A stretch of DNA of 6,629 nucleotides from Bacilli bacterium (GCA_028693885.1 JAQUUM010000070.1:1-6629), one strand, 5' to 3'; shown: positions 1 through 5,841, numbered from the stretch's first letter. Program-made: numbers and translations. Notes: generated by a model not told the origin, from the sequence alone.

Positions 1-159
1 TATATATGGACAATAGATAATCCTATAGCGTTTGTAAGTATTTATGGAATGGTTTATGCTCACACACCAGGAGAAGCAACAATAACTGGAGTAAATAAAT
101 ACAATTCTTCATATGTGGGAAGAATACCAATTACTGTAGTAGGGATAGGTGCGCAATAA
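1..159 (+). CDS. C-terminal end of a Big_2-like (bacterial Ig-like) surface protein, partial
   Basis: The frame is open from the first base and ends at TAA 157-159, giving the last 52 residues of a protein whose start lies outside the window. The visible part has the shape of the second half of a Big_2 domain: a WTIDNP strand, a VSIYGMVYA segment where Big_2 domains have the V-x-x-x-G-x-V turn, PGEATITG in place of the usual G-x-A-x-I-T strand, and a closing PITVVG strand before a short tail. Such domains are extracellular and usually act as stalks or binding modules. No LPXTG motif or C-terminal membrane segment follows, so if this is a surface protein its anchor must be N-terminal, as in the lipoproteins nearby. 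The stop shares one base with the next start (TAATG), so the two genes are probably co-transcribed and translationally coupled. The frame is clear; the family is assigned from a single partial domain. Confidence 0.75.
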   Translation, partial: YIWTIDNPIAFVSIYGMVYAHTPGEATITGVNKYNSSYVGRIPITVVGIGAQ

Positions 160-1223
160 TGAAAAAACTATTTAATGTATTAATAATTATATTTGTCTTT
201 TTAATGCTTACTGCTTGTAATAATAATAAAGATTTTACATTTGAATTAAAAGAAGACAATACTTACGAAATAACAAAATATTTGGGGGAAGCAGAAGAAG
301 TTACGATACCTGCGATGTATAAAGGGAAAAAAGTTACTAGTATAGGAAATAGTGCATTTCATGATTGCTCAAGTTTAACAAACATCGTAATACCAGCTAA
401 TGTAACAAGTATAGGCTCAAATACATTTGCTAATTGCAATGATCTAACAAGCATTACCATTCCTAACAATGTAACATATATAGGTGATGGGGCATTTTTT
501 GACTGTATTAAACTAAAAAACATTGTACTTCCAGATACCCTAGTAACTATAGGAGAAAGTAGTTTTTGGGGCTGCACTAGTTTGACAGATATTATAATAC
601 CAGATGGTACAAAAGATATTGGAGCGTTTGCATTTGCTGAATGCACAAATTTAAATACTGTTGTTATTCCCACAAGTATTGAAACCTTACAATATAATGT
701 TTTTCAAAACTGTTATAAGTTATCAATCTGTATTAAATCGGAAAATATACCTGTAGGATGGTCATTGGGGTTCGACAATGGAATAAAAACTACAATATTG
801 GGATTTGTAAGCTATGGAGTTACTGAAGATGGATTTGAATATGGAATTTCAAAAATAAATGATGAATATTTTGCTAGTATAGTAGGATATATAGAAGGGC
901 GTTATACATCCATAAATATTCCTAATCAGATAGAAGGATATAGTGTTAAAAGAATAGCAAGTAGTTCATTTAATACTTCAATAAATTTAACAAGTATAGC
1001 AATACCAAATAGCATAGTAAGAATAGAATCCAATGCATTTAGTTATTGCGAAAATTTGAATACTATAATAATACCAGAAAGCGTTACATATATGGGTAGA
1101 TTTATTTTTACGTTTACTGAAAATGTAACAATAAGAGTTAGAAGTGAAAGCAAACCTGAAGGTTGGCATGATGATTGGAATGACAACAATAGGCCAGTAA
1201 TTTGGGGCTACACAGGAGAATAA
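159..1223 (+). CDS. BspA-type leucine-rich repeat lipoprotein with two cap-LRR-cap modules
   Basis: This 354-residue protein is predicted to be exported and lipid-anchored. It has a KK start, a hydrophobic stretch at residues 8-17 and a lipobox LTAC with Cys20 as the lipidated residue. The body is built from exact 23-residue LRR_5/BspA-type units carrying the pattern V-T-x-I-G-x-x-x-F-x-x-C-x-x-L-x-x-I-x-I-P. Six units lie in register at residues 59-196 and three at 263-331. Each block ends in a P-x-G-W cap (197-216 and 332-351, the latter with WN and VIWGY). Each block is also preceded by a related F-rich N-cap (about 25-58 and 223-262), so the whole module appears twice. Proteins of this class sit on the cell surface and are linked to adhesion or protein binding; the ligand here is unknown. 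The ATG overlaps the upstream stop, and an AGGTG at 147-151 gives a weak ribosome site 7 bases away. That start puts the signal peptide in the right place. No separate promoter is evident, which fits coupling to the Big_2 gene. Confidence 0.9.
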   Translation: MKKLFNVLIIIFVFLMLTACNNNKDFTFELKEDNTYEITKYLGEAEEVTIPAMYKGKKVTSIGNSAFHDCSSLTNIVIPANVTSIGSNTFANCNDLTSITIPNNVTYIGDGAFFDCIKLKNIVLPDTLVTIGESSFWGCTSLTDIIIPDGTKDIGAFAFAECTNLNTVVIPTSIETLQYNVFQNCYKLSICIKSENIPVGWSLGFDNGIKTTILGFVSYGVTEDGFEYGISKINDEYFASIVGYIEGRYTSINIPNQIEGYSVKRIASSSFNTSINLTSIAIPNSIVRIESNAFSYCENLNTIIIPESVTYMGRFIFTFTENVTIRVRSESKPEGWHDDWNDNNRPVIWGYTGE

Positions 1224-1248
1224 TTAATACAATATTTTATGGGTAAAT

Positions 1249-1274
1249 GACGCCATCGTTGAGGCTGTGGCGTC
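1249..1274. repeat. GC-rich inverted repeat (7-bp perfect stem)
   Basis: GACGCCA at 1249-1255 pairs perfectly with TGGCGTC at 1268-1274 around a 12-base loop. The element stands out because it is far richer in G+C than its surroundings. No T-run follows, so it is not a standard intrinsic terminator. It lies 25 bases past the LRR stop and just before the real terminator hairpin, where it could stabilise the 3' end of the message. Only one copy is seen in the window. Confidence 0.55.
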
Positions 1275-1292
1275 CATATAAGTTATATTTCT

Positions 1293-1316
1293 AACCTACT
1301 CTTTTGAGTAGGTTTT
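1293..1316 (+). terminator. Intrinsic terminator after the LRR lipoprotein gene
   Basis: AACCTACTC (1293-1301) and GAGTAGGTT (1306-1314) form a perfect 9-bp stem closed by a TTTT loop. The stem runs into a short T-run (1313-1316). It lies about 70 bases after the LRR stop and would end the Big_2/LRR transcript. The T-tract is short, so termination may be incomplete. Confidence 0.7.
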
Positions 1317-1364
1317 GGATTATAAAAACATTTTTTTAAAAAGTTAGTTTATGATAGGATCAAA

Positions 1365-1370
1365 TATAAT
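1365..1370 (+). promoter_or_regulatory. Candidate -10 box (TATAAT) upstream of a possible short transcript
   Basis: A consensus TATAAT sits 224 bases ahead of glnA. The best -35 candidates are poor (TTAGTT at 1344-1349 with 15-base spacing, or AGTTAG with 17), so the assignment rests on the -10 alone in AT-rich DNA. A transcript from here would reach the terminator at 1477-1507 after roughly 130 bases without an evident gene. Confidence 0.3.
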
Positions 1371-1476
1371 GAAAGAGAGGAAAAAGTAAAGAACAATTAG
1401 TATTTTAAGCCACAGACTTAATTTATAAATTTATTATATATGGATATTACTTTGGTAGAAATAGTATCAAAATTAG

Positions 1477-1507
1477 AAAAAAGATAGAGTTAAATCTATC
1501 TTTTTTT
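1477..1507. terminator. Symmetric A/T-flanked intrinsic terminator upstream of glnA
   Basis: A6-GATAGA at 1477-1488 pairs with TCTATC-T6 at 1495-1506 around a 6-base loop, giving a 12-bp stem followed by one more T. On the + strand it has the A-tract, stem and T-tract order of an intrinsic terminator. The flanks are symmetric, so it should work from either side. It lies 82 bases before glnA and upstream of the promoter proposed for glnA, so it insulates glnA from upstream transcription rather than attenuating it. Confidence 0.75.
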
Positions 1508-1527
1508 AGTAGATACAGCAATCAAGG

Positions 1528-1556
1528 TTGAAAAATTTCGCTTTATATGTTAGGAT
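1528..1556 (+). promoter_or_regulatory. Probable glnA promoter (TTGAAA, N17, extended -10 TAGGAT)
   Basis: TTGAAA at 1528-1533 is followed after exactly 17 bases by TAGGAT at 1551-1556. A TG at 1548-1549 gives the TGn extended -10. Transcription would start near 1563, leaving a leader of about 26 bases that carries only the ribosome site. No GlnR-like operator (TGTNA-N7-TNACA) is seen around it, so how nitrogen status would control glnA is not visible here. Confidence 0.65.
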
Positions 1557-1588
1557 AAGAGTATAGATCTAGTGGAAAAAGGATAATT

Positions 1589-2920
1589 ATGAAAAATCAC
1601 ACTAAAGAATTTATTAAAACTAATGCAAAGGAGGAAGAAGTCAAGTATATTAAGTTACAATTTACTGACATGCTAGGAACAATTAAAAGTGTTGAAGTAC
1701 CTATTTCACAGTTAGATAATGTTTTAAAAGGTAGTATTATGTTTGATGGTTCGAGTATCGAGGGGTTTGTTAGAATTAAAGAAGCGGATATGTATCTAGA
1801 ACCTGATCTGTCAACGTGGTTAATTTTACCGCTTGAAAGTAGCGAGTATGGAAAAGTAGCAAGATTTATATGTGATGTTAAAATGCCGAATGGAGAATTT
1901 TTCTCAGGAGACCCAAGAAGTAATTTAAAAAGGGTGTTAAAAAAATTAGATAAATTTGGATTTGAAAAATTTTGTGTTGGATTTGAACCAGAGTTTTATT
2001 TATTTAAACTTGATGAAAAAGGAGAACCTAGATTATCTTTTATTGATAAAGCAGGATACTTTGATTTAGCACCACTTGATGGTTCTGAAAGATGTAGACA
2101 CGATATTGTTTTAGAATTAGAAAAATTAGGATTTAGAATTGAAGCTTCGCATCATGAAGTAGGATATGGGCAAAATGAAATTAATTTTTGTTATTCAGAT
2201 GCTATAGAAACATGTGATAATTTGCAAACTTTTAAATTAGTTGTGACACAAATAGCTAAAAAATATAATTTACATGCTTCTTTTATGCCTAAACCTGTGG
2301 CTACAATTTCAGGGAATGCTCTTCATACTAATTGCTCTATTATGGATAAAAATGGAAAAAATGTTTTTTTTGACCCAAATGATGATAGGGGATTAAGTGA
2401 TATTTGTCATAAATGGGTAAGCGGAATTTTAAAACATGCAAGAGCATATTCAGCAATTACTAACCCAACTGTAAATTCATATAAAAGATTAGTGCCAGGC
2501 TATGAGGCTCCATGCTACATTTGTTGGTCTGATGCTAACAGAAGTGCTATGGTAAGATTACCAGCTATAAGGAATGAAAATACTAGAACAGAAGTAAGGT
2601 GTCCAGATCCTGGAGCAAATCCTTATCTAGTATTAGCAAGCATTTTATCAGCAGGTCTTGATGGAATTGAAAAAAATCTACCAAAAGTAGAGCCGGTTGA
2701 TGATAATATATTTGAATATTCAAGACAACAAAGAGAAGAATTAGGTATTAAAAATTTACCAGAAAATTTGAAAGATGCAGTTAAAGAATTATCAAAAAGT
2801 GAGTTAATGAAAGAAACCCTTGGGGAACATATTTTTAAAAAATATACTGAAGCAAAAACAATAGAGTGGGATGAATATAGAAAGTTAGTACATGATTGGG
2901 AAATAGACCGTTATCTTTAA
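1589..2920 (+). CDS. glnA: Type I glutamine synthetase (Bacillus-like GSI-alpha)
   Basis: GlnA joins ammonia to glutamate using ATP to make glutamine, as a cytoplasmic dodecamer. The 443 residues match the usual length (444 in B. subtilis) and align with it throughout. The beta-grasp domain comes first, with the FDGSS signature at 52-56. In the catalytic domain the expected metal and substrate ligands are present: E133 and E135 (EPEF), E190 and E197 (HHEV, GQNE), H246, the flap E306 in GYEAP, and E335 in TRTEVR. R62 in GFVRI, linked to glutamine feedback in B. subtilis GS, is kept. There is no NLYDLP-type adenylylation tyrosine and no 25-residue GSI-beta insert, so control should be by feedback and transcription. 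The ATP signature KPVATISGNALH has Ser241 where the PROSITE pattern expects N, P, A or T. The ATG has AAAGGA at 1578-1583, 5 bases upstream. It looks monocistronic, with its own promoter and terminator, and no glnR is adjacent. Confidence 0.97.
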   Translation: MKNHTKEFIKTNAKEEEVKYIKLQFTDMLGTIKSVEVPISQLDNVLKGSIMFDGSSIEGFVRIKEADMYLEPDLSTWLILPLESSEYGKVARFICDVKMPNGEFFSGDPRSNLKRVLKKLDKFGFEKFCVGFEPEFYLFKLDEKGEPRLSFIDKAGYFDLAPLDGSERCRHDIVLELEKLGFRIEASHHEVGYGQNEINFCYSDAIETCDNLQTFKLVVTQIAKKYNLHASFMPKPVATISGNALHTNCSIMDKNGKNVFFDPNDDRGLSDICHKWVSGILKHARAYSAITNPTVNSYKRLVPGYEAPCYICWSDANRSAMVRLPAIRNENTRTEVRCPDPGANPYLVLASILSAGLDGIEKNLPKVEPVDDNIFEYSRQQREELGIKNLPENLKDAVKELSKSELMKETLGEHIFKKYTEAKTIEWDEYRKLVHDWEIDRYL

Positions 2921-3004
2921 AAAGACATCATAATAATTTTTCTTTTAAATATTAGTACTGCTTGTGTTATAGTTGGATTTAATTTTGCTACCTCAAGGAG
3001 TTTT

Positions 3005-3030
3005 GAGTGCCCTTTTGGGCACTCCTTTTT
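3005..3030 (+). terminator. Intrinsic terminator of glnA
   Basis: GAGTGCCC (3005-3012) and GGGCACTC (3017-3024) form a perfect 8-bp stem with a TTTT loop, followed by C and five T's (3026-3030). An upstream AAGGAGT (2995-3001) can also pair with ACTCCTT (3021-3027), which would compete with part of the stem. It is the strongest hairpin in the window. Confidence 0.9.
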
Positions 3031-3094
3031 AATTGATTGGTTGATTAAAATAATATATTTTATATTTTTATATTATGATGAAATAAAGAAAACA

Positions 3095-3124
3095 TTGCTT
3101 TTAAATAGTATCATTTGATATAAT
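3095..3124 (+). promoter_or_regulatory. Candidate distal promoter of the Big_2 lipoprotein gene
   Basis: TATAAT at 3119-3124 has a TGn extension (TG at 3116-3117), with TTGCTT at 3095-3100 as a possible -35 box 18 bases upstream. It would start transcription near 3131, about 100 bases before the lipoprotein start. The -10 is consensus but the -35 is weak; the DNA is very AT-rich, so chance matches are likely. Confidence 0.4.
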
Positions 3125-3169
3125 TATATAAGATGACCCTTAAGGAAAATTATAAAAATTAAAAAAATC

Positions 3170-3198
3170 TTAACAAGTTTAAAAACTTATGGTACAAT
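3170..3198 (+). promoter_or_regulatory. Main promoter of the Big_2 lipoprotein gene (TTAACA, N17, TGG-TACAAT)
   Basis: TTAACA at 3170-3175 and TACAAT at 3193-3198 are separated by exactly 17 bases, with TG at 3190-3191 forming an extended -10. Transcription would start near 3205, giving a leader of under 30 bases that holds the ribosome site AAAGGA at 3221-3226. The spacer contains a perfect palindrome (3175-3188) that may be an operator. Confidence 0.75.
3175..3188. promoter_or_regulatory. Palindrome AAGTTT-AA-AAACTT inside the promoter spacer
   Basis: Two perfect 6-base half-sites flank an AA centre, and the whole 14-base element lies between the -35 and -10 boxes of the Big_2 lipoprotein promoter. 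A regulator bound here would block RNA polymerase. Short A/T palindromes arise easily by chance in such DNA, so operator function is an inference. Confidence 0.35.
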
Positions 3199-3232
3199 GT
3201 AGAAAGAATTGGTAGTTTAGAAAGGAAATTTT

Positions 3233-4600
3233 ATGAAAAGAAATTGGATTTTACTAGCAGTATTAATATTATTTGTAGTATTATTTACAGGTTGTACACA
3301 AAACGTTGATAGAGTACAGATAATGTTTCCTAATCAATCAGAGCAAATCGCTGTAGGTCAAGAATTAAAATTAATTCCTTCGATTTATGGTGGCAGCGGT
3401 ACTTTAGTTTTTGAAAGTGATGATGAAGAAATAGTAACAGTTTCAGGTGATGTGGTTACTGGAGTGGCACTTGGAAGTGCGAATATTACTGTTTACTTTG
3501 AAGAAGATCCGAATGTTAGTGATATAGTTGAAATAATTGTAGCGGATTTAGCAGGGACATCAATGGTAATAAATGCTAATAGTAATGTTTTGGTAAAAAA
3601 TGAAACTTTACAATTAACTGCTTTAATTATTCCGTCATATGCAAGTCAAGAAGTAACATGGAGTAGCAGCAATGTAGATGTAGCTACAATTAGTGAAACA
3701 GGGCTTGTTACTGGAGTTTCAGAAGGTAGTGTAGTAATGACTGCCGTAAGTACGATTGACACTACTTTAACAGCAAGCTATACTATTCAAGTTAATAATT
3801 ATGCAACAGCAACAAATATAACTATTACAAATACTGAAACTGAGTTATTTGTTGGACATGACTTACAAATGACTTGTACAATATTACCAGCAAATGCTTC
3901 GCCTACACCTATTTGGGCAGTTGGAGTTATTGGTGATACAGGAACTGCAACAATTACAGAATTAGGAGTTCTAAGCGGATTGACTGCAGGTACAGTTACA
4001 GTTTTAGCAAAAGACCCTTACAATCAAACAATTAGAGGAACTTATAATATTACAGTAAAATATGATGATCCAGAATCAGTAGCTATAACAGCAGGAACTT
4101 TTTTAAAGAAGATTGGTCAAACCGTGCAACTAACAGCAACAGTTGCACCAGCAACTGCTAATCAAAATGTTACTTGGACATCAAGTGATACAGCTATTGC
4201 AACTGTAAGTGCAGCCGGACTTGTAACACTTGTTAGTTACGGGGATGTTACTATTACAGCTACTTCTGTTGAAGATAGTTTAATTACAGCAACTTATGCT
4301 ATAGAAGATATTCCAGAAGCAACAGGTTTAACTGTTACATATACTGGTACTTATCCAATGGAAAATGGTGGTACATTGCAACTTGTTTCTACTATGGCTT
4401 TTGCAGCTGGTGTTGAAACATCAGGAATTGATCAAACAGTTACTTGGAGTAGTAGTAATACTGCTGCAGCTACAGTTGATCCAACTACAGGTCTTGTAAC
4501 AAGAGTAAATGTATACTTTGATGTAATTATTACAGCAACTTCAAATGCTTATCCAAGTATAACAGGTACATTTAGGCTTCAACCTTTATCTTGGCAATAG
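3233..4600 (+). CDS. Lipoprotein with five Big_2 (bacterial Ig-like) domains
   Basis: This 455-residue protein starts with a lipoprotein signal peptide: KR at residues 2-3, a hydrophobic core at 6-18, and lipobox FTGC with Cys21. The rest is a string of five Big_2 domains at about 24-104, 106-187, 191-276, 279-357 and 361-452. Domains 2, 4 and 5 keep the hallmark VTWSSSN or VTWTSSD strand followed by A-T-(I/V), G-L-V-T and a late (I/V)-T-A strand. Domain 3 is looser (IWAVGV), and domain 5 carries a longer loop before its VTW strand. There is no catalytic domain, LPXTG or C-terminal membrane segment, so the fibre would be held by the lipid alone. Big_2 arrays usually act as surface stalks or in adhesion; the partner is unknown. 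The start is fixed by AAAGGA 6 bases upstream of the ATG and by the signal peptide. The gene stands alone between terminators. It has the same domain type as the partial protein at the left edge, which suggests a dispersed surface-protein family. Confidence 0.9.
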   Translation: MKRNWILLAVLILFVVLFTGCTQNVDRVQIMFPNQSEQIAVGQELKLIPSIYGGSGTLVFESDDEEIVTVSGDVVTGVALGSANITVYFEEDPNVSDIVEIIVADLAGTSMVINANSNVLVKNETLQLTALIIPSYASQEVTWSSSNVDVATISETGLVTGVSEGSVVMTAVSTIDTTLTASYTIQVNNYATATNITITNTETELFVGHDLQMTCTILPANASPTPIWAVGVIGDTGTATITELGVLSGLTAGTVTVLAKDPYNQTIRGTYNITVKYDDPESVAITAGTFLKKIGQTVQLTATVAPATANQNVTWTSSDTAIATVSAAGLVTLVSYGDVTITATSVEDSLITATYAIEDIPEATGLTVTYTGTYPMENGGTLQLVSTMAFAAGVETSGIDQTVTWSSSNTAAATVDPTTGLVTRVNVYFDVIITATSNAYPSITGTFRLQPLSWQ

Positions 4601-4622
4601 TAAAAAAGATTAAAAACTAATG

Positions 4623-4647
4623 AGGGCACTTATAAAGTGTCCTTTTT
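4623..4647 (+). terminator. Intrinsic terminator of the Big_2 lipoprotein gene
   Basis: AGGGCACTT (4623-4631) pairs with AAGTGTCCT (4635-4643), a 9-bp stem with one G-U pair and a 3-base loop. It runs into TTTTT (4643-4647). It lies 22 bases past the lipoprotein stop and upstream of the proB promoter, separating the two units. Confidence 0.88.
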
Positions 4648-4663
4648 ATACCAATACAAACAC

Positions 4664-4692
4664 TTAACAAAAACAATTTAAAATGATATAAT
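4664..4692 (+). promoter_or_regulatory. proBA promoter (TTAACA, N17, TGA-TATAAT)
   Basis: TTAACA at 4664-4669, a 17-base spacer and a consensus TATAAT at 4687-4692 with a TGn extension (TG at 4684-4685) make this the best promoter in the window. The start would fall near 4699, only about 15 bases before the proB ATG. That leaves no room for a T-box, riboswitch or attenuator, so control, if any, should act at the promoter or on the enzyme. Confidence 0.82.
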
Positions 4693-4713
4693 AAAATTTA
4701 CAGGTGATAAACA

Positions 4714-5841
4714 ATGAGAGAAATTAATAAAATTAAAAAAATTGTTATAAAAATAGGATCTTCTACTTTACTTGATTCAAAATTAAAATTGAATAAAGAA
4801 AAAATAAAAGAGATAGCTAGTGTAATTTCAAAACTAAAAGAAACTTATGAAGTTATATTAGTAACATCAGGAGCAGTGGCTGTTGGTGTTAGCAAATTAG
4901 AATTAAAAGAACGTCCTAAAACTATTAATCTAAAACAAACATGTGCAGCTGTTGGACAAGCAGGTTTAATTCAAATATATGAAGAATATTTTAAATTATA
5001 TAGTTTAAAATGTGCTCAGTTATTATTAACTCATGATGATTTAGAGATTAGATCTAGAGTTACTAATTTAAAAAACACTCTAGCGAATTTACTTAATTAT
5101 AATGTAGTTCCTATTATTAATGAAAACGATGCTTTAGCCGTTGAAGAAATTAAAATGGGTGATAATGATAAATTATCAGCTTTGGTTGCGGCTTCAATAT
5201 CAGCTGATTTATTAGTATTAGTAACTGACATTGATGGATTGTATGATAAAAATCCAAATAATTTTAGTGATGCTAAATTGATTCCTTGCGTTGATTGTAT
5301 TAGTGATGAAATCTATCAAATGGCAGGAGGTAGTAGTTCTAAGGTTGGCAGTGGTGGAATGTATACTAAAATTCATGCAGCTAAAATGGCTCAAGATGCG
5401 GGCTGTTCTACTTTGATTATTAATGGTGCTAATTTAGAAAATATCATTAAAGCCTTAAACAAAGAAGAAATAGGAACTTGGTTTAATGGACACGAGAATA
5501 ATCGCTTACAAGCGAAAGCTCATTGGTTAATTTATAATAGCGAACCTAAAGGAGCTATTATTTTAGATGATGGTGCTATTAGTGCTGTTTGTAAGAAAAG
5601 AAAAAGTGTTCTTGCAAAAGGAATTGTTGATGTAGAGGGGAATTTCTTAGCTGGAAGTGTAGTTTTAATAAAAGATAAAAATAATAAAATATATGCAAGA
5701 GGGGTAATTAGTTATAGTAGTGAAGAAACAAGACTTTTAAAAGGAAAAGCTTCAACTGATTTTTCTACTATTTTGGGTTATAAATCGAAAGAAGAAATAA
5801 TTCATGCTAATGATTTAGTTATTATAGGTGAAGATAAATGA
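4714..5841 (+). CDS. proB: Glutamate 5-kinase with C-terminal PUA domain
   Basis: ProB phosphorylates the gamma-carboxyl of glutamate with ATP, the first step of proline synthesis, in the cytoplasm. The 375-residue protein has the full two-domain layout. An amino-acid kinase domain (about 6-258) has KIGSS at 13-17, VTSGAVAVG at 50-58, NENDALAVEEIKMGDND at 136-152, VTDIDGLYDKNP at 170-181 and GSGGMYTKIHAAK at 212-224. A PUA domain follows (about 264-345). Residues matching E. coli K10, S50, D150 and K217 are present as K13, S52, D152 and K219. D109 and E145 match positions where E. coli changes (D107, E143) relieve proline inhibition, so feedback by proline is likely kept. AGGTGA at 4702-4707 sits 6 bases before the ATG. 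The stop TGA overlaps the proA start as ATGA, the tight coupling typical of proBA. Confidence 0.96.
   Translation: MREINKIKKIVIKIGSSTLLDSKLKLNKEKIKEIASVISKLKETYEVILVTSGAVAVGVSKLELKERPKTINLKQTCAAVGQAGLIQIYEEYFKLYSLKCAQLLLTHDDLEIRSRVTNLKNTLANLLNYNVVPIINENDALAVEEIKMGDNDKLSALVAASISADLLVLVTDIDGLYDKNPNNFSDAKLIPCVDCISDEIYQMAGGSSSKVGSGGMYTKIHAAKMAQDAGCSTLIINGANLENIIKALNKEEIGTWFNGHENNRLQAKAHWLIYNSEPKGAIILDDGAISAVCKKRKSVLAKGIVDVEGNFLAGSVVLIKDKNNKIYARGVISYSSEETRLLKGKASTDFSTILGYKSKEEIIHANDLVIIGEDK

Larger units (their letters stand above)
1224..1588. other. 365-base intergenic region with two terminators and two candidate promoters
   Basis: No convincing protein gene lies here. From left to right it holds a GC-rich hairpin (1249-1274), a hairpin terminator for the LRR gene (1293-1316), a TATAAT box (1365-1370), an unassigned stretch of about 105 bases, a long A/T-flanked terminator (1477-1507), and an extended -10 promoter that best explains glnA expression (1528-1556). 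Because terminators lie on both sides of the TATAAT box, the middle part could be a small independent transcript. A six-codon and a 15-codon frame occur here but neither has a usable ribosome site. Confidence 0.6.
2921..3232. other. 312-base intergenic region: glnA terminator and tandem promoters
   Basis: No gene is seen. The first 80 bases after glnA show only a weak AAAAGA/TCTTTT pairing. Then comes the strong glnA terminator (3005-3030), an AT-rich stretch, an extended -10 promoter candidate (3095-3124) and the near-consensus promoter for the Big_2 lipoprotein (3170-3198). The longest start-to-stop frame noticed between the promoters is about nine codons and is not credible. Confidence 0.6.

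Noticed and set aside
359..673. 104-residue open frame on the - strand
   Set aside because: It lies wholly inside the LRR gene, opposite its 23-residue repeats, and its own periodic sequence is the mirror of those repeats. It has no family resemblance.
987..1169. 60-residue open frame on the - strand
   Set aside because: It sits inside the LRR gene, with low-complexity Y/C-rich content and no recognisable domain; a shadow of the coding strand.
1440..1487. 15-codon frame starting MDITLVEIVSK upstream of glnA, as a possible leader peptide
   Set aside because: It has no ribosome site, its stop falls inside the terminator stem, and the probable glnA promoter is downstream, so it could not attenuate glnA.
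1528..1588. GlnR operator or riboswitch controlling glnA
   Set aside because: No TGTNA-N7-TNACA inverted repeat is present, and the predicted leader of about 26 bases is too short for a riboswitch.
3233..4600. Direct DNA repeats in the Big_2 gene as a CRISPR or phase-variation tract
   Set aside because: The similar stretches are diverged copies of the VTWSSSN to GLVT coding segment at domain spacing. They are not identical spaced repeats, and no long simple-sequence tract is present.
5838..5841. Mycoplasma-type code (TGA as Trp), considered because of the AT-rich, lipoprotein-rich content
   Set aside because: Trp codons checked in the genes are TGG, no internal TGA interrupts any gene, and TGA ends proB exactly at its normal length, overlapping proA as ATGA.
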